From Streptomyces sp. CB00316 (lineage in GTDB: Bacteria; Actinomycetota; Actinomycetes; Streptomycetales; Streptomycetaceae), in NCBI RefSeq assembly GCF_001905595.1, contig NZ_LIXI01000005.1, forward strand, positions 310,001-374,000: a DNA stretch of 64,000 bases. Reading direction: 5' to 3'. The position numbers and the translations under genes were made by a program. This document shows positions 33,924 through 41,598 of this stretch, one piece after another. Each line of letters starts with the position of its first letter. Positions within the stretch are counted from its first letter, which is position 1. The notes under the pieces were generated by a model that was given only the letters and a program-made list of their open reading frames with translations, was not told the DNA's origin and searched no databases.

Positions 33924-34319
33924 ATGCTTTCCCGCCTGTTTGCCCCCAAGGTGAAGGTCAGCGCCCACTGCGACCTGCCCTGCGGCGTCTACGACCCGGC
34001 CCAGGCCCGCATCGAGGCCGAGTCGGTCAAGGCCGTCCAGGAGAAGTACCAGGCCAACGAGGACGCGGACTTCCGCACCCGCGCGGTTCTGATCAAGGAA
34101 CAGCGCGCCGAGCTCGCGAAGCACCACGTGTCGGTGCTCTGGAGCGACTACTTCAAGCCCCCGCACTTCGAGAAGTACCCGGAGCTGCACCAGCTGATCA
34201 ACGACACCCTGAAGGCGCTCTCCGCGGCCAAGGGCTCGAACGACCCGAAGACGGGTCAGAAGGCCCTGGACCTGATCGCCGAGGTCGACAGGATCTTCTG
34301 GGAGACCAAGAAGGCCTGA
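33924..34319 (+). CDS. sodN: Nickel superoxide dismutase
   Basis: A 131-residue Ni-SOD. A 14-residue propeptide (MLSRLFAPKVKVSA) is followed by the nickel hook HCDLPCGVYDP; after cleavage His1, Cys2 and Cys6 bind Ni. The rest is the four-helix bundle ending DRIFWETKKA. GAGGAG lies about 10 bp before the ATG. It disproportionates superoxide in the cytoplasm. In Streptomyces sodN is regulated by nickel through Nur, partly by a small RNA from sodF; no sodF is here. Confidence 0.97.
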   Translation: MLSRLFAPKVKVSAHCDLPCGVYDPAQARIEAESVKAVQEKYQANEDADFRTRAVLIKEQRAELAKHHVSVLWSDYFKPPHFEKYPELHQLINDTLKALSAAKGSNDPKTGQKALDLIAEVDRIFWETKKA

Positions 34320-34384
34320 TCTCCGGCTAGGCCATCTGACCTGCGGTTTCGCTGGTCATGTCGCCTACCGGCCCGCACCCGGTC

Positions 34385-34650
34385 CGCAGGGCCGCCGAGA
34401 ACGGCGACCATGACGGGCCGGGTGCGGTCTTCTTCGCCCGGCCTCAGATCCGCGTGGATCCGCAGCATGATGACGGCGGACGCGTGGCCGAGGACCGTCC
34501 GGACCTGCCTGACGCTCGCCCCGCCCGCGATGAGCGCGGACGCGTACAAGTGCCGCAGGTCGTGGGTCACCAGGTGCGGCAGTTCGACGGACTTGCGGCC
34601 CTCGCGTCCGGCCGCCTCACTCTCCTCCGCCTGGAGCGTCCTACGGGCGG
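34385..34650 (-). pseudogene. Tyrosine-recombinase (integrase) C-terminal relic
   Basis: Minus-strand frame encodes VTHDLRHLYASALIAGG, then RQVRTVLGHASA and LRPGEEDRTRPVMVAVL. This is the box II end of an actinobacterial phage/AICE-type integrase (HxLRH ... LGH). The catalytic Tyr, expected in the segment after LGHASA (normally N/R-T-Y-x-H-L), is replaced by His (LRIHADL), and no N-terminal domains are present. It is therefore a dead fragment and marks an old insertion beside sodN. Confidence 0.7.
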
Positions 34651-35119
34651 GATTCCTCACCGTCGCCCTCGTCGCCCGCGAGTGGCCCGGCGAACCGGCG
34701 AACCGGAGAACCGCGAACCGCGCAAGCACGCCCGAGTCCGCCGGGTAGACGTCGACGCCATCCTCGAGGAATTCGTGGAGACCACCGCCGGCGCCCTTCA
34801 CCGCTCCCTCGCAGGGCGGCGCCAGGTGTCGCTGGAGGGTGGGAAGCAGCGAGTGCTACGCATCGGGCGGGCACGACGCCTGCGGACACCGCCGGGCTCG
34901 ACGGCGAGGAGACGGGCGGAGAGGACTGACCGCCCTCGCCAGGATGGCCGTCACGCCTACCTGCCGCGCCGAGGGTTCATCGCGGTACCGCGAGCGGTCC
35001 CTCGCGGTGGTGGTGTCAACCGGACAGGCCGGCGAGGGAGGGTGCCGTCCAGGTCGGTGACGAGTGGTGGGTGCCACGGGGGACTTTTCTTTGCCCGGTT
35101 GGGGTTAACCCTTCGATAG
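34651..35119. other. Non-coding or decayed stretch at edge of island
   Basis: About 470 bp between the integrase relic and the CstR operator. Several long frames exist but none has recognisable domains. It probably holds eroded mobile-element DNA. No direct-repeat attachment site was found by eye. Confidence 0.4.
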
Positions 35120-35137
35120 GATACCCAAGGGGGTATC
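35120..35137 (+). promoter_or_regulatory. CstR/CsoR-type operator upstream of cstR
   Basis: GATACCCAAGGGGGTATC, an interrupted palindrome of the CsoR-family kind, lies 17 bp before the cstR start codon. Three very similar boxes lie between the cstB-like and DUF302 genes. Confidence 0.75.
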
Positions 35138-35154
35138 TCGAAGGAGTGTGGGTC

Positions 35155-35436
35155 GTGGAACTGGCGATGGCGGCTGAGGAACTGAAGACGGTGGTCAACC
35201 GGCTGCGCCGGGCGCAGGGCCAGATCGCCGGCGTGATCAAGATGATTGAGGAGGGGCGGGACTGCGAGGACGTGGTCACGCAGCTCGCGGCGGCGTCCCG
35301 GGCTCTGGACAAGGCGGGCTTCGCGATCATCGCGACCGGCCTGCAGCACTGCCTGACCGACGCGGACATGGCTGCCTCCGGCGATCGGGAGCAGATGCGT
35401 GCCCGGCTGGAGAAGCTGTTCCTTTCTCTGGCCTGA
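35155..35436 (+). CDS. cstR: CstR-like persulfide-sensing repressor (DUF156/CsoR family)
   Basis: A 93-residue all-helical CsoR/RcnR-family protein. Cys37 (GRDCEDV) and Cys66 (LQHCLTD) are 29 residues apart, the spacing of both CsoR and CstR. CsoR also needs His four residues before the second Cys for copper; here that position is Gly62, with His at 65 instead. The protein therefore fits CstR, which senses persulfides by forming a disulfide or polysulfide bridge. Start GTG 35155 has AAGGAG 8 bp upstream. It faces the sulfur operon across a double terminator and probably represses it. Confidence 0.8.
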   Translation: MELAMAAEELKTVVNRLRRAQGQIAGVIKMIEEGRDCEDVVTQLAAASRALDKAGFAIIATGLQHCLTDADMAASGDREQMRARLEKLFLSLA

Positions 35437-35703
35437 GCCGTCGCGCCTTGGCACCCGATCACCCGCCCGGCTTGTCCCGAAGCGCCGTGGACGGTCATCG
35501 CCCTGGGCGCGGCCCGGATCGCGGGGTGGGCTTCGGTTCGCGGGGGTGGGCGCAGGCCGCGGGCGGACGCCGTTCGGGCTCGGCTGGTTGTGCTGGTCGT
35601 GGCCGCTGTGGGGGCGCAGGCCGCTCTGCTGGTGCTGCTCCGGCCGGCGGCAGGGCGGAATCCGCAGCCGTCGCCGGAAGAGGAGGCGTCTGCGCACGGT
35701 TAA
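35437..35703 (+). other. Open frame in phase with cstR stop, one TM segment
   Basis: Immediately after the cstR TGA the same frame stays open for 88 codons to TAA at 35701, with high third-position G/C. It encodes a hydrophobic helix (LVVLVVAAVGAQAALLVLL) and a Pro/Glu tail. No ATG or GTG lies near the front; the first GTG is at 35590 and would give 37 residues containing the helix. It may be a small membrane protein, a readthrough extension, or a relic. The function is unknown. Confidence 0.35.
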
Positions 35704-35719
35704 CGGGCCTTTGGCCCGT
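35703..35719 (+). terminator. Hairpin within duplicated 16-bp element
   Basis: ACGGGCC-TTT-GGCCCGT perfect hairpin. The 16-bp unit beginning TAACGGGCCTTT occurs at 35701-35716 and again at 35719-35734. Confidence 0.55.
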
Positions 35720-35750
35720 AACGGGCCTTTGGCCGCATCCCCTGGCATAC

Positions 35751-35784
35751 GAAAGGGGGAGGGATCCGGATCCCTCCCCCTTTC
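35751..35784. terminator. 34-bp perfect palindrome terminator
   Basis: Arms GAAAGGGGGAGGGATCC and its exact complement, 17 bp each with no spacer, between the convergent cstR and rhodanese genes, with T-rich and A-rich ends. An ideal bidirectional terminator. Confidence 0.85.
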
Positions 35785-35793
35785 CCGCGTGGC

Positions 35794-36369
35794 TCAGCGG
35801 CTGCGCAGTGCGGCCAGCGTGTGGTCGAGGTCGGCGGCGCGGGGACGGTTGTGGGGCAGCTTGGCGAGCACGGCGGCCATGCCGCAGGTGTTGGTCAGGG
35901 CGGAGAAGACCAGACCACCCGCGATGCCTGCGGAGACGAGCTGGAAGGCAGGGTGGACGACGTACCCGAGTAGCAGGCCGAGCAGCACGATCACTCCTGC
36001 GGTGAGCCTCACCTGCCGTTCCATACCCCAGGTGGCACGCGAGGCGCCCGGGGGCCGGCGGAGCTCGTGGCCGTCGGCCGCCCAGGCGCCGGTGCCTCCC
36101 GAAAGGGTGGCGGCGGTGACGCCGTTCTCCGCGAGGATCCGGCAGGCGTTCTCGGAGCGGGTGCCCGAGGCGCAGACGACCAGGACATCACCGCGCTCGG
36201 CGACGTGACGTATGTCGGGCAGCGCGCGCTGGATCTGGTCGAGGGGGACGTTGAGCGCGCCGGGGAGGTGGCCGCCGGCGTATTCACCCGGGGTGCGCAC
36301 GTCGATGACGGTCAGCTCGTGCAGGCGGGTGCGCGCCTCGTGGGTGGCGAAAGCCGTGGGGGTGGTCAT
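35794..36369 (-). CDS. Rhodanese with C-terminal DUF2892 membrane domain
   Basis: A 191-residue protein. The N-terminal rhodanese domain (IDVRTPGEYAGGHLPGALNVPLDQI) carries the active-site loop CASGTRS, whose Cys takes the persulfide sulfur. Residues about 130-175 form two TM helices of the DUF2892 type (VRLTAGVIVLLGLLLGYVVHP, VSAGIAGGLVFSAL). The active site should face the cytoplasm at the membrane. ATG 36369 is used, with AAGGATG upstream. Last gene of the sulfur operon, 137 bp after the exporter. Confidence 0.9.
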   Translation of the reverse strand: MTTPTAFATHEARTRLHELTVIDVRTPGEYAGGHLPGALNVPLDQIQRALPDIRHVAERGDVLVVCASGTRSENACRILAENGVTAATLSGGTGAWAADGHELRRPPGASRATWGMERQVRLTAGVIVLLGLLLGYVVHPAFQLVSAGIAGGLVFSALTNTCGMAAVLAKLPHNRPRAADLDHTLAALRSR

Positions 36370-36506
36370 GGCAGATGTCATCCTTGTGTGTCGGAGTGTG
36401 GTGGAGCCTGATCTGACGGGAGCGGGGCTGAAGGCGGTCCTGAGATGCGCGGCCGGTCGAAGAGGCTCTCCCGGTCCCCGTCCTGAGCCGTTGGCGGCCC
36501 TCGTGT

Positions 36507-37250
36507 TCAGACGATCACGTCGACGAGCATGAAGGCCGCCACCGCCATCAGGACGCTGGCGAAGATCTTCTGCAGGGTGGTGCCGGAGATCTTTGTCGCG
36601 AGCCGTTTGCCGTCCCAGGCGCCGAGGATCGCGGCTCCGGTGAAGGGGCCGATGACCTCCCAGCTGAGTCCGCCACCGGTGCCGGTGCGAGCGGCGAGCG
36701 CGGCGAGTGAGTTCACCGTGATGACGAGCAGGCTGGTGCCCACCGCCCGCCGCATGGCCAGTCCCAGGACGCTCACCAGGGCGGGCACGGCGAGGAATCC
36801 CCCACCGACTCCCAGCAAGCCTGTCACGGCGCCGAGTCCGGCCCCGGCACCGGCCGCCTTGCCGGGACGGATCCGGTCCGGCGGCTCGGACGCGGACGGG
36901 CGCAGCATACGCAGGGCCGCCAACGCGGCGATGACCGCGAAGGCCGCCGTCAGAACCGCTTCGGGCAGGCGCCCAGCGACGCCACCGGCGAGAAAGGCCG
37001 GGACAACGCCCGCCGCGGCGAACAGCGCCCCTGTCTTCCATGCCACGTTCCCGTCGCGGGTGTGGGCGTACAGGGCGGTGGCGGAGGTGGCGGTGACGAT
37101 GATCAGGCTGGCCGTGGTGGCGGCGGCCGGCGCGAAGCCGAGCAGGTAGATCAACGCCGGTACGGCAAGGACGCTGCCACCGCCGCCGAGGGCTCCGAGG
37201 GCGAGACCGATGACGGCCCCGGCGATGAGGGCGAGAACGAGCGCGGTCAC
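36507..37250 (-). CDS. tauE: TauE/SafE-family sulfite/sulfur-oxyanion exporter
   Basis: A 247-residue membrane protein with about eight TM helices and the TauE/SafE hallmarks: N-terminal GALGGGGSVLAVPALIYLLG and the inverted-repeat copy GLLGVGGGFLAVPALVSVLG. It should export sulfite, thiosulfate or a similar product made by the CstB-like enzyme. The start GTG 37250 overlaps the stop of the rhodanese gene (GTGA), so the two are coupled. Confidence 0.88.
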   Translation of the reverse strand: MTALVLALIAGAVIGLALGALGGGGSVLAVPALIYLLGFAPAAATTASLIIVTATSATALYAHTRDGNVAWKTGALFAAAGVVPAFLAGGVAGRLPEAVLTAAFAVIAALAALRMLRPSASEPPDRIRPGKAAGAGAGLGAVTGLLGVGGGFLAVPALVSVLGLAMRRAVGTSLLVITVNSLAALAARTGTGGGLSWEVIGPFTGAAILGAWDGKRLATKISGTTLQKIFASVLMAVAAFMLVDVIV

Positions 37251-37612
37251 GTGATCTGGCCGGTGTTCCCGCGTTCGTCGACGACCGCGTGCCCGGCGGC
37301 GGCCCACGCGTTCATGCCGCCCTCGACGTCCACCGCCTGCGCCCCGCGCTCGGCGAGGAGCTTCGCCGCCTGCTGGGAGCGGTGACCGCTGCGGCAGATC
37401 ACCACCAGCGGATGCCCCTCGGCCTCGGCGGGCAGGGCGCCGCCGGCGACCAGTTTCGTCAGCGGTACGTGGACGGCGCCCGGGGCGTGGCCCGCGGCCC
37501 ATTCGGGCTTCTCACGGACGTCCAGCAGGACCGCGTCAGGTCGATCGCCGCTGGTACGGCTGCGTGCATCGTCGACCGTGACGCGGGGCGCGTTTCGGCG
37601 AAAGAGGAACAT
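37247..37612 (-). CDS. Single-domain rhodanese
   Basis: A 121-residue sulfurtransferase with active-site loop CRSGHRS and the VLLDVREKPEWAAGHAPGAVHVPL front motif. A short basic N-terminus (MFLFRRNAP) precedes the domain; no signal peptide. It likely moves sulfane sulfur between glutathione-like thiols or mycothiol and the dioxygenase. Between the CstB-like gene (35 bp) and the exporter (4-bp overlap). Confidence 0.9.
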   Translation of the reverse strand: MFLFRRNAPRVTVDDARSRTSGDRPDAVLLDVREKPEWAAGHAPGAVHVPLTKLVAGGALPAEAEGHPLVVICRSGHRSQQAAKLLAERGAQAVDVEGGMNAWAAAGHAVVDERGNTGQIT

Positions 37613-37647
37613 CACACGCTTCTTTCCTTGCGGGGGAACGGTCGAGA

Positions 37648-39012
37648 TCAGCCGGAGGCCAGGGACAGCCCGGCATCCGCCGCAGCGTCGAAGTCGTCGT
37701 CGACGGCGACCACGTGACGGCCGGCGGCATCCAGCAGGGAGGCGGCGATCGCCGCGCGCATCCCGCCGGCGCAGTGCACCCACACCGTCCCGGGCGGTAC
37801 CTCGCCGATGCGGCCGTGCAGCTCGTGGATCGGGATGTGGACCGAGCCGTCGATATGGCCGCCCACGCGCTCCGAGTCCCGCCGCACGTCCAGGACGAGA
37901 ACCTCGTCGCCGCGCTTGCGCACAGCGGCGAGGTCGGCGAAGCGTGCGCGGGGGAAGGAGGCGAGCTGCTCACCCTTGCGGACCCAGCCGGCCGGGTCGC
38001 CGGTGGCAGCTGCGGCCGGGCGGTCGATGCCCACCCGCGTCAGCTCCCGCTGCGCATCGCTGACCTGCTCAGGGGTGTCGGCGAGCAGGGTGACGGGCTT
38101 GCCCCACGGGATCAACCAGGCCAAGTAGGTGGCGAGCTTGCCCTCACCCTCGAAGTTGAACGTCCCGGCCACGTGTCCCTCGGCAAAGGCCATGCGGCTG
38201 CGCAGGTCCACCACCCACTCCCCCGCGGCCAGCCGCGAGGCGATCTCCTCGGCGTCTGCACGCCTCGGCGGGGTGAGGTCGACCGGCGCAGGGCCTGCGG
38301 CATTGGCCGGGCCCATGTGCGCGTAGTAGGCGGGCACGTCCTCGAGCCCGGCGAGCGTCTGGGTGACGAAGGTGTCCACGTCCAGGGTCAGCGCGTCGTT
38401 GCTCATGCGCTCCCTGCCGATCGTGGTCGCGTCCCCCTCGGCTTGGGATGAGGAACAGAAGCTGCCGAACCCGTGGGTGGGCAGCACCGGCACCTCGTCA
38501 TCCAGCTCCTTGGCCAGGCGGTGGGCGGAGGCGTGCTGGGCGCGAGCCAGTTGCTCGGTCAGCCGCGGCTCGACCAGGTCCGGGCGGCCCACGGTGCCGA
38601 TCAGCAGCGAACCGCCGGTGAACGCAGCCACACCGCGCCCGCCCTCGGTCAGGGCGTAGGAGGTGTGGTGCGGGGTGTGCCCGGGGGTGGCGATGGCGCG
38701 CAGCACCAGGCCCGCGTCCACCGGGACGGTGTCACCGTCCGCGACCGGGGTGCGGGCAAAGGACACGCGCGCCCCGGCCGGCACCAGGTACTGGGCGCCG
38801 GTGAGGCGGGCCAGCTCCAGACCGCCGGTGACGTAGTCGTTGTGCACATGGGTCTCGGCCACGAAAGCGATGCGCACCCCTCGGCGGGCCGCCGCGGCGA
38901 TGACCTGGTCGATGTCGCGCGGCGGGTCGATGACCACCGCGCCATTGGGTCCGCCGGCCAGGTAGCTGCGGTTGCCCAGGCCCTCGAACTCCAAGGTGTC
39001 GACGAAGAACAC
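37648..39012 (-). CDS. cstB: CstB-like persulfide dioxygenase-rhodanese fusion
   Basis: A 454-residue multidomain protein with the architecture of CstB. Residues 1-200 are a metallo-beta-lactamase fold of the ETHE1 type, with metal ligands in ETHVHNDYVTGG and ATPGHTPHHTSY. Next is a degenerate rhodanese (about 250-340) whose active-site position reads LLADTPEQ, without Cys. Last is an active rhodanese with Cys near residue 414 (VWVHCAGGMRAA). CstB oxidises low-molecular-weight persulfide to thiosulfate or sulfite in the cytoplasm. First gene of the minus-strand sulfur operon; the promoter carries CstR-type boxes. Confidence 0.9.
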   Translation of the reverse strand: MFFVDTLEFEGLGNRSYLAGGPNGAVVIDPPRDIDQVIAAAARRGVRIAFVAETHVHNDYVTGGLELARLTGAQYLVPAGARVSFARTPVADGDTVPVDAGLVLRAIATPGHTPHHTSYALTEGGRGVAAFTGGSLLIGTVGRPDLVEPRLTEQLARAQHASAHRLAKELDDEVPVLPTHGFGSFCSSSQAEGDATTIGRERMSNDALTLDVDTFVTQTLAGLEDVPAYYAHMGPANAAGPAPVDLTPPRRADAEEIASRLAAGEWVVDLRSRMAFAEGHVAGTFNFEGEGKLATYLAWLIPWGKPVTLLADTPEQVSDAQRELTRVGIDRPAAAATGDPAGWVRKGEQLASFPRARFADLAAVRKRGDEVLVLDVRRDSERVGGHIDGSVHIPIHELHGRIGEVPPGTVWVHCAGGMRAAIAASLLDAAGRHVVAVDDDFDAAADAGLSLASG

Positions 39013-39035
39013 GACTAGGCCTCCTCTCGTTCGGT

Positions 39036-39052
39036 GTACCCCAGGGGGTATC
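39036..39052. promoter_or_regulatory. CstR-type operator 1 (cstB side)
   Basis: GTACCCCAGGGGGTATC, 24 bp upstream of the cstB-like start codon. Same design as the cstR box. Confidence 0.7.
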
Positions 39053-39072
39053 TGACACTCACCCTAACAGCT

Positions 39073-39089
39073 ATACCTGGGGGGGTATT
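39073..39089. promoter_or_regulatory. CstR-type operator 2
   Basis: ATACCTGGGGGGGTATT, central in the divergent region; 37 bp from operator 1. Confidence 0.65.
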
Positions 39090-39137
39090 CCACGGAGTGA
39101 AGCCGCCCCACCCAAGGCGCCGCCTGACCTCTTACAG

Positions 39138-39154
39138 GTACCCGGTGGGGTATA
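39138..39154. promoter_or_regulatory. CstR-type operator 3 (DUF302 side)
   Basis: GTACCCGGTGGGGTATA, 36 bp upstream of the DUF302 start. Confidence 0.65.
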
Positions 39155-39190
39155 GAGGAATCAGCCGTTCCGCACTATCCGGGAGTGCCC

Positions 39191-39580
39191 GTGTCCTACG
39201 ACCGCACCGTCCGCCTCGACGCCGACTTCGGCACCGCCGTCACCGCCGTCCGCAAGGCCCTGGCCGACCAGGGCTTCGGCATCCTCACCGAGATCGACGT
39301 CAAGGCCACCCTCAAAGCCAAACTCGGCCACGACATGGAGGACTACCTGATCCTCGGCGCCTGCAACCCGCCGCTGGCCCGCCAGGCCCTGGAAGCCGAC
39401 CGCAGCATCGGCCTGCTCCTGCCCTGCAACGTCGTCGTACGCCGCGACGGCGACACCACGCTCGTCCAAGCCCTCGACCCGGGCACCATGGTCACCCTCA
39501 CCGGTCTGCCCGCTCTGGAGCCGGTCGCCGACGATGCCACGGCCCGGCTGGACGCCGCCCTGAGCGCCCTGTCCACGTAA
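39191..39580 (+). CDS. DUF302 protein
   Basis: A 129-residue DUF302 domain protein (TDFGTAVTAVRKALADQGFGILTEIDV-like core, then ILGACNPPLARQALEAD and LLPCNVVV). Two Cys lie in the conserved CNPP and LPCN positions. DUF302 proteins are common beside rhodanese and metal-stress genes, with no proven function. GTG 39191 is preferred over GTG 39185 because GGGAG lies 5 bp upstream. It is divergent from the sulfur operon and shares its operators. Confidence 0.85.
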   Translation: MSYDRTVRLDADFGTAVTAVRKALADQGFGILTEIDVKATLKAKLGHDMEDYLILGACNPPLARQALEADRSIGLLLPCNVVVRRDGDTTLVQALDPGTMVTLTGLPALEPVADDATARLDAALSALST

Positions 39581-39604
39581 ACGCCGGCGCGTGGCCGGCG
39601 GCCT

Positions 39605-40110
39605 GTGGCCTCCGGGCACGGGTACCTCAAGCGCGGGCGGCCTCCCTGCGGGCGATGGCCGCACCCGGGCGGCAGTTCCTCTTCCTTCGACGGGCGGGAC
39701 GGGGGCCGGAGCGTGGAGGTCGTCGGGGAGCTGTCCGGGGCCCGGCGCGTCGCGGTGCTGGTGCCGGGGGCCGGTGTCGGTCTCGACGCGTACGGGAGGC
39801 TGCGGCGCGGAGCGATGGCGCTCCAGCGGGAGTTGGGGGAGGGCGGGGCGGTCGTCGCCTGGCTCGGGTACCGATCGCCCGCCACCGTCAGCCCGGCCTC
39901 GGTGACCGACGGCCGGGCCGCCGAGGCCGCGCCGAGGCTGCGGCATCTGGTGGACCGGCCCGGTGCCACGCTGCCGGGGGCCAGGATCACGCTGCTCTGC
40001 CACTCCTACGGCTCCGTGATCTGTGCCCGGGCCGCCTCCAGGACCCCGGCCGACCCCATCGTGCTGTACGGCAGCCCCGGGACCGGCGCCGAGGATGTCG
40101 CCGCCCTGCC
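39605..40110 (+). pseudogene. Truncated alpha/beta hydrolase (DUF1023-like) relic
   Basis: Encodes RRVAVLVPGAGVGLDAYGR and the nucleophile elbow LLCHSYGSVICARAA, then IVLYGSPGTGAEDVAALPT. This is typical of the secreted DUF1023 alpha/beta hydrolases of Streptomyces. The frame ends right after that point (stop at 40124-40126), where intact enzymes continue about 100 residues with the catalytic His. No signal peptide remains in front. The join to kinase sequence falls at about 40108. Confidence 0.6.
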
Positions 40111-40347
40111 CACCACATGTCGGTGATCTCCATCCAGGCGCAGGTGGCCCCGCACCTGGTGCAGGACCCCTCGGACGAGCTCAAGGAGAACCTCACCGGT
40201 ATCCGCGAGAACGCCTTGGAGGCCCTCGCCGAACTGCGCAGGGTGCTGGGCGTCCTGCGCTCGGAGGAGGCGCCCGCGCAGAGCGCCCGGCACACACCGC
40301 AGCCCAGCCTCGACCGGCTCGGCGCGCTCGTCGCCTCCGTGCAGTGA
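40111..40347 (+). pseudogene. Histidine-kinase HisKA_3 fragment
   Basis: Encodes the dimerisation/phosphoacceptor region of a NarL-type kinase, starting HHMSVISIQAQVAPHL and including RENALEALAELRRVLGVLR. It ends at a stop after LDRLGALVASVQ, so the whole ATPase domain is absent, and its front abuts hydrolase sequence. A dead fragment of a two-component kinase. Confidence 0.65.
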
Positions 40348-40612
40348 TCGCCGACGACCAGATGATGGGCCGGGGCCCCCGCGCGCCCCGCTGAAGGAGC
40401 GGATCGGGGATCTGACGGAGCGGGAGACGGAGGTGCTGTCCCTGATCGCGGCCGGGCTGTCGAACGCGGAGATCGCCGGGCGGCTGATCCTCGCGGAGCA
40501 GACGGTGAAGACCCATGTGGGCCGCATCCTGGTCAAGTTGGGCGTCCGCGACCGGACCCAGGCGGCGGTCTTCGCGTACGAGTCGGGGCTGGTGCGCCCG
40601 GGCGGCCTCTGA
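40344..40612 (+). pseudogene. Collapsed LuxR-type response regulator
   Basis: GTG 40344 overlaps the kinase-fragment stop (GTGA) and encodes VIADDQMMG, the first residues of a receiver domain. Within 50 bp it changes frame into the C-terminal HTH (GDLTERETEVLSLIAAGLSNAEIAGRL, EQTVKTHVGRILVKLGVRDR). The receiver domain is deleted. Together with the kinase fragment it records at least two deletions in one operon. Confidence 0.65.
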
Positions 40613-40716
40613 CCACCCAGGCCGGGCGCGAGGCCCGTTTCGTAGGATCGGCTGCGTGACAAGCGAGGGCAGTCCCTGGCGCCACATCCCGTGGCGGTGA
40701 ACCTGAGGGCTGCCCG

Positions 40717-41598
40717 TCAGACGCCGGGCAGCAGGTGGCGGTAGCTGTCCGGGTGCTCCGCGAGGAACGCGGCGAAGCTCTTGGCCGGGTGGCCGGTGAG
40801 GGTGGGCACGGCGTCGGAGACGGCGGCCAGTTCGCCGGCCGCGATCGCCTCGTACGAGGTGACCCAGCCGGCCACCTCCCACTCCTCGGCCCCCAGCCCG
40901 GCCCGGGAGGCATAGGCCTCCTCACGCGTCTCGGGGACATAGCGGACGGAGCGTCCGGTGACCCGGCTCAGCTCCTCGGCGGCCTCGGCGAGGGTGAACG
41001 CCTCGGGGCCGGTGAGGTCGTAGCCCTTGCCGTCGTGGGCGGCCGACCCGTCCAGCAGTACGGCGGCCGCGGTGTCCGCGATGTCCTCATGGGCGACGGC
41101 GGCGACCCTCCCGTCGCCGCCCGGACCGCGCAGCACCCCGTCCGCGCCGGTCATCGCGGGCAGCCCCGCCAGGTACCAGTTGTCCCGCAGGAACGTGTGG
41201 CGCACGTCGGCCGTGCGGATGTGGGCCTCGGTGTGCCAGTGGTCGCGGGCGAAGGTGAACGTGGCGTCGGGCGCGGCGCCCTGGAAGGACACGTAGACGA
41301 TCCGCTCCACGCCCACCGCCACGGCCGCGTCCACGGCGGTGATGTGCTCGCGCACCCGGTAGGGGCTCTCGTGGGCGGAGACCAGGAACAGGGTGTGCGC
41401 CCCGTCCAGGGCCCGGCGCATCGCCTCCCCGTCGCCGTAGGGGGCGGCGGGCGCGCGGTCGGCGCCGGGCAGGTCGGGCAGGCGGGCCGGGTCGCGGCCC
41501 AGGAGGCGTACGGGGACTCCGGCGCGGGCGAGGCGCCCGGCGACCCGGCCGCCGACGGCGCCGCTCGCTCCGGTCACCGCGGTGAGGGGGCCGATCAT
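40717..41598 (-). CDS. NmrA/SDR-family NAD(P)-binding reductase
   Basis: A 293-residue atypical short-chain dehydrogenase of the NmrA/QOR2 kind. GASGAVGGRVAGRLARAG is the NADP loop, and GVERIVYVSFQGA follows. It lacks the YxxxK catalytic pair of classical SDRs at the usual place. Possible roles are quinone reduction or redox sensing. Its ATG overlaps the DUF952 stop by 4 bp, so the two are an operon. Confidence 0.87.
   Translation of the reverse strand: MIGPLTAVTGASGAVGGRVAGRLARAGVPVRLLGRDPARLPDLPGADRAPAAPYGDGEAMRRALDGAHTLFLVSAHESPYRVREHITAVDAAVAVGVERIVYVSFQGAAPDATFTFARDHWHTEAHIRTADVRHTFLRDNWYLAGLPAMTGADGVLRGPGGDGRVAAVAHEDIADTAAAVLLDGSAAHDGKGYDLTGPEAFTLAEAAEELSRVTGRSVRYVPETREEAYASRAGLGAEEWEVAGWVTSYEAIAAGELAAVSDAVPTLTGHPAKSFAAFLAEHPDSYRHLLPGV

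Noticed and set aside
35155..35436. CsoR copper repressor
   Set aside because: The copper-ligand His four residues before the second Cys is Gly, and the neighbours are sulfur genes rather than copper exporters.
39036..39154. Short CRISPR-like repeats in the divergent sulfur region
   Set aside because: The repeated ATACC..GGTAT boxes are operator palindromes with unequal spacing, also present before cstR; no cas genes.
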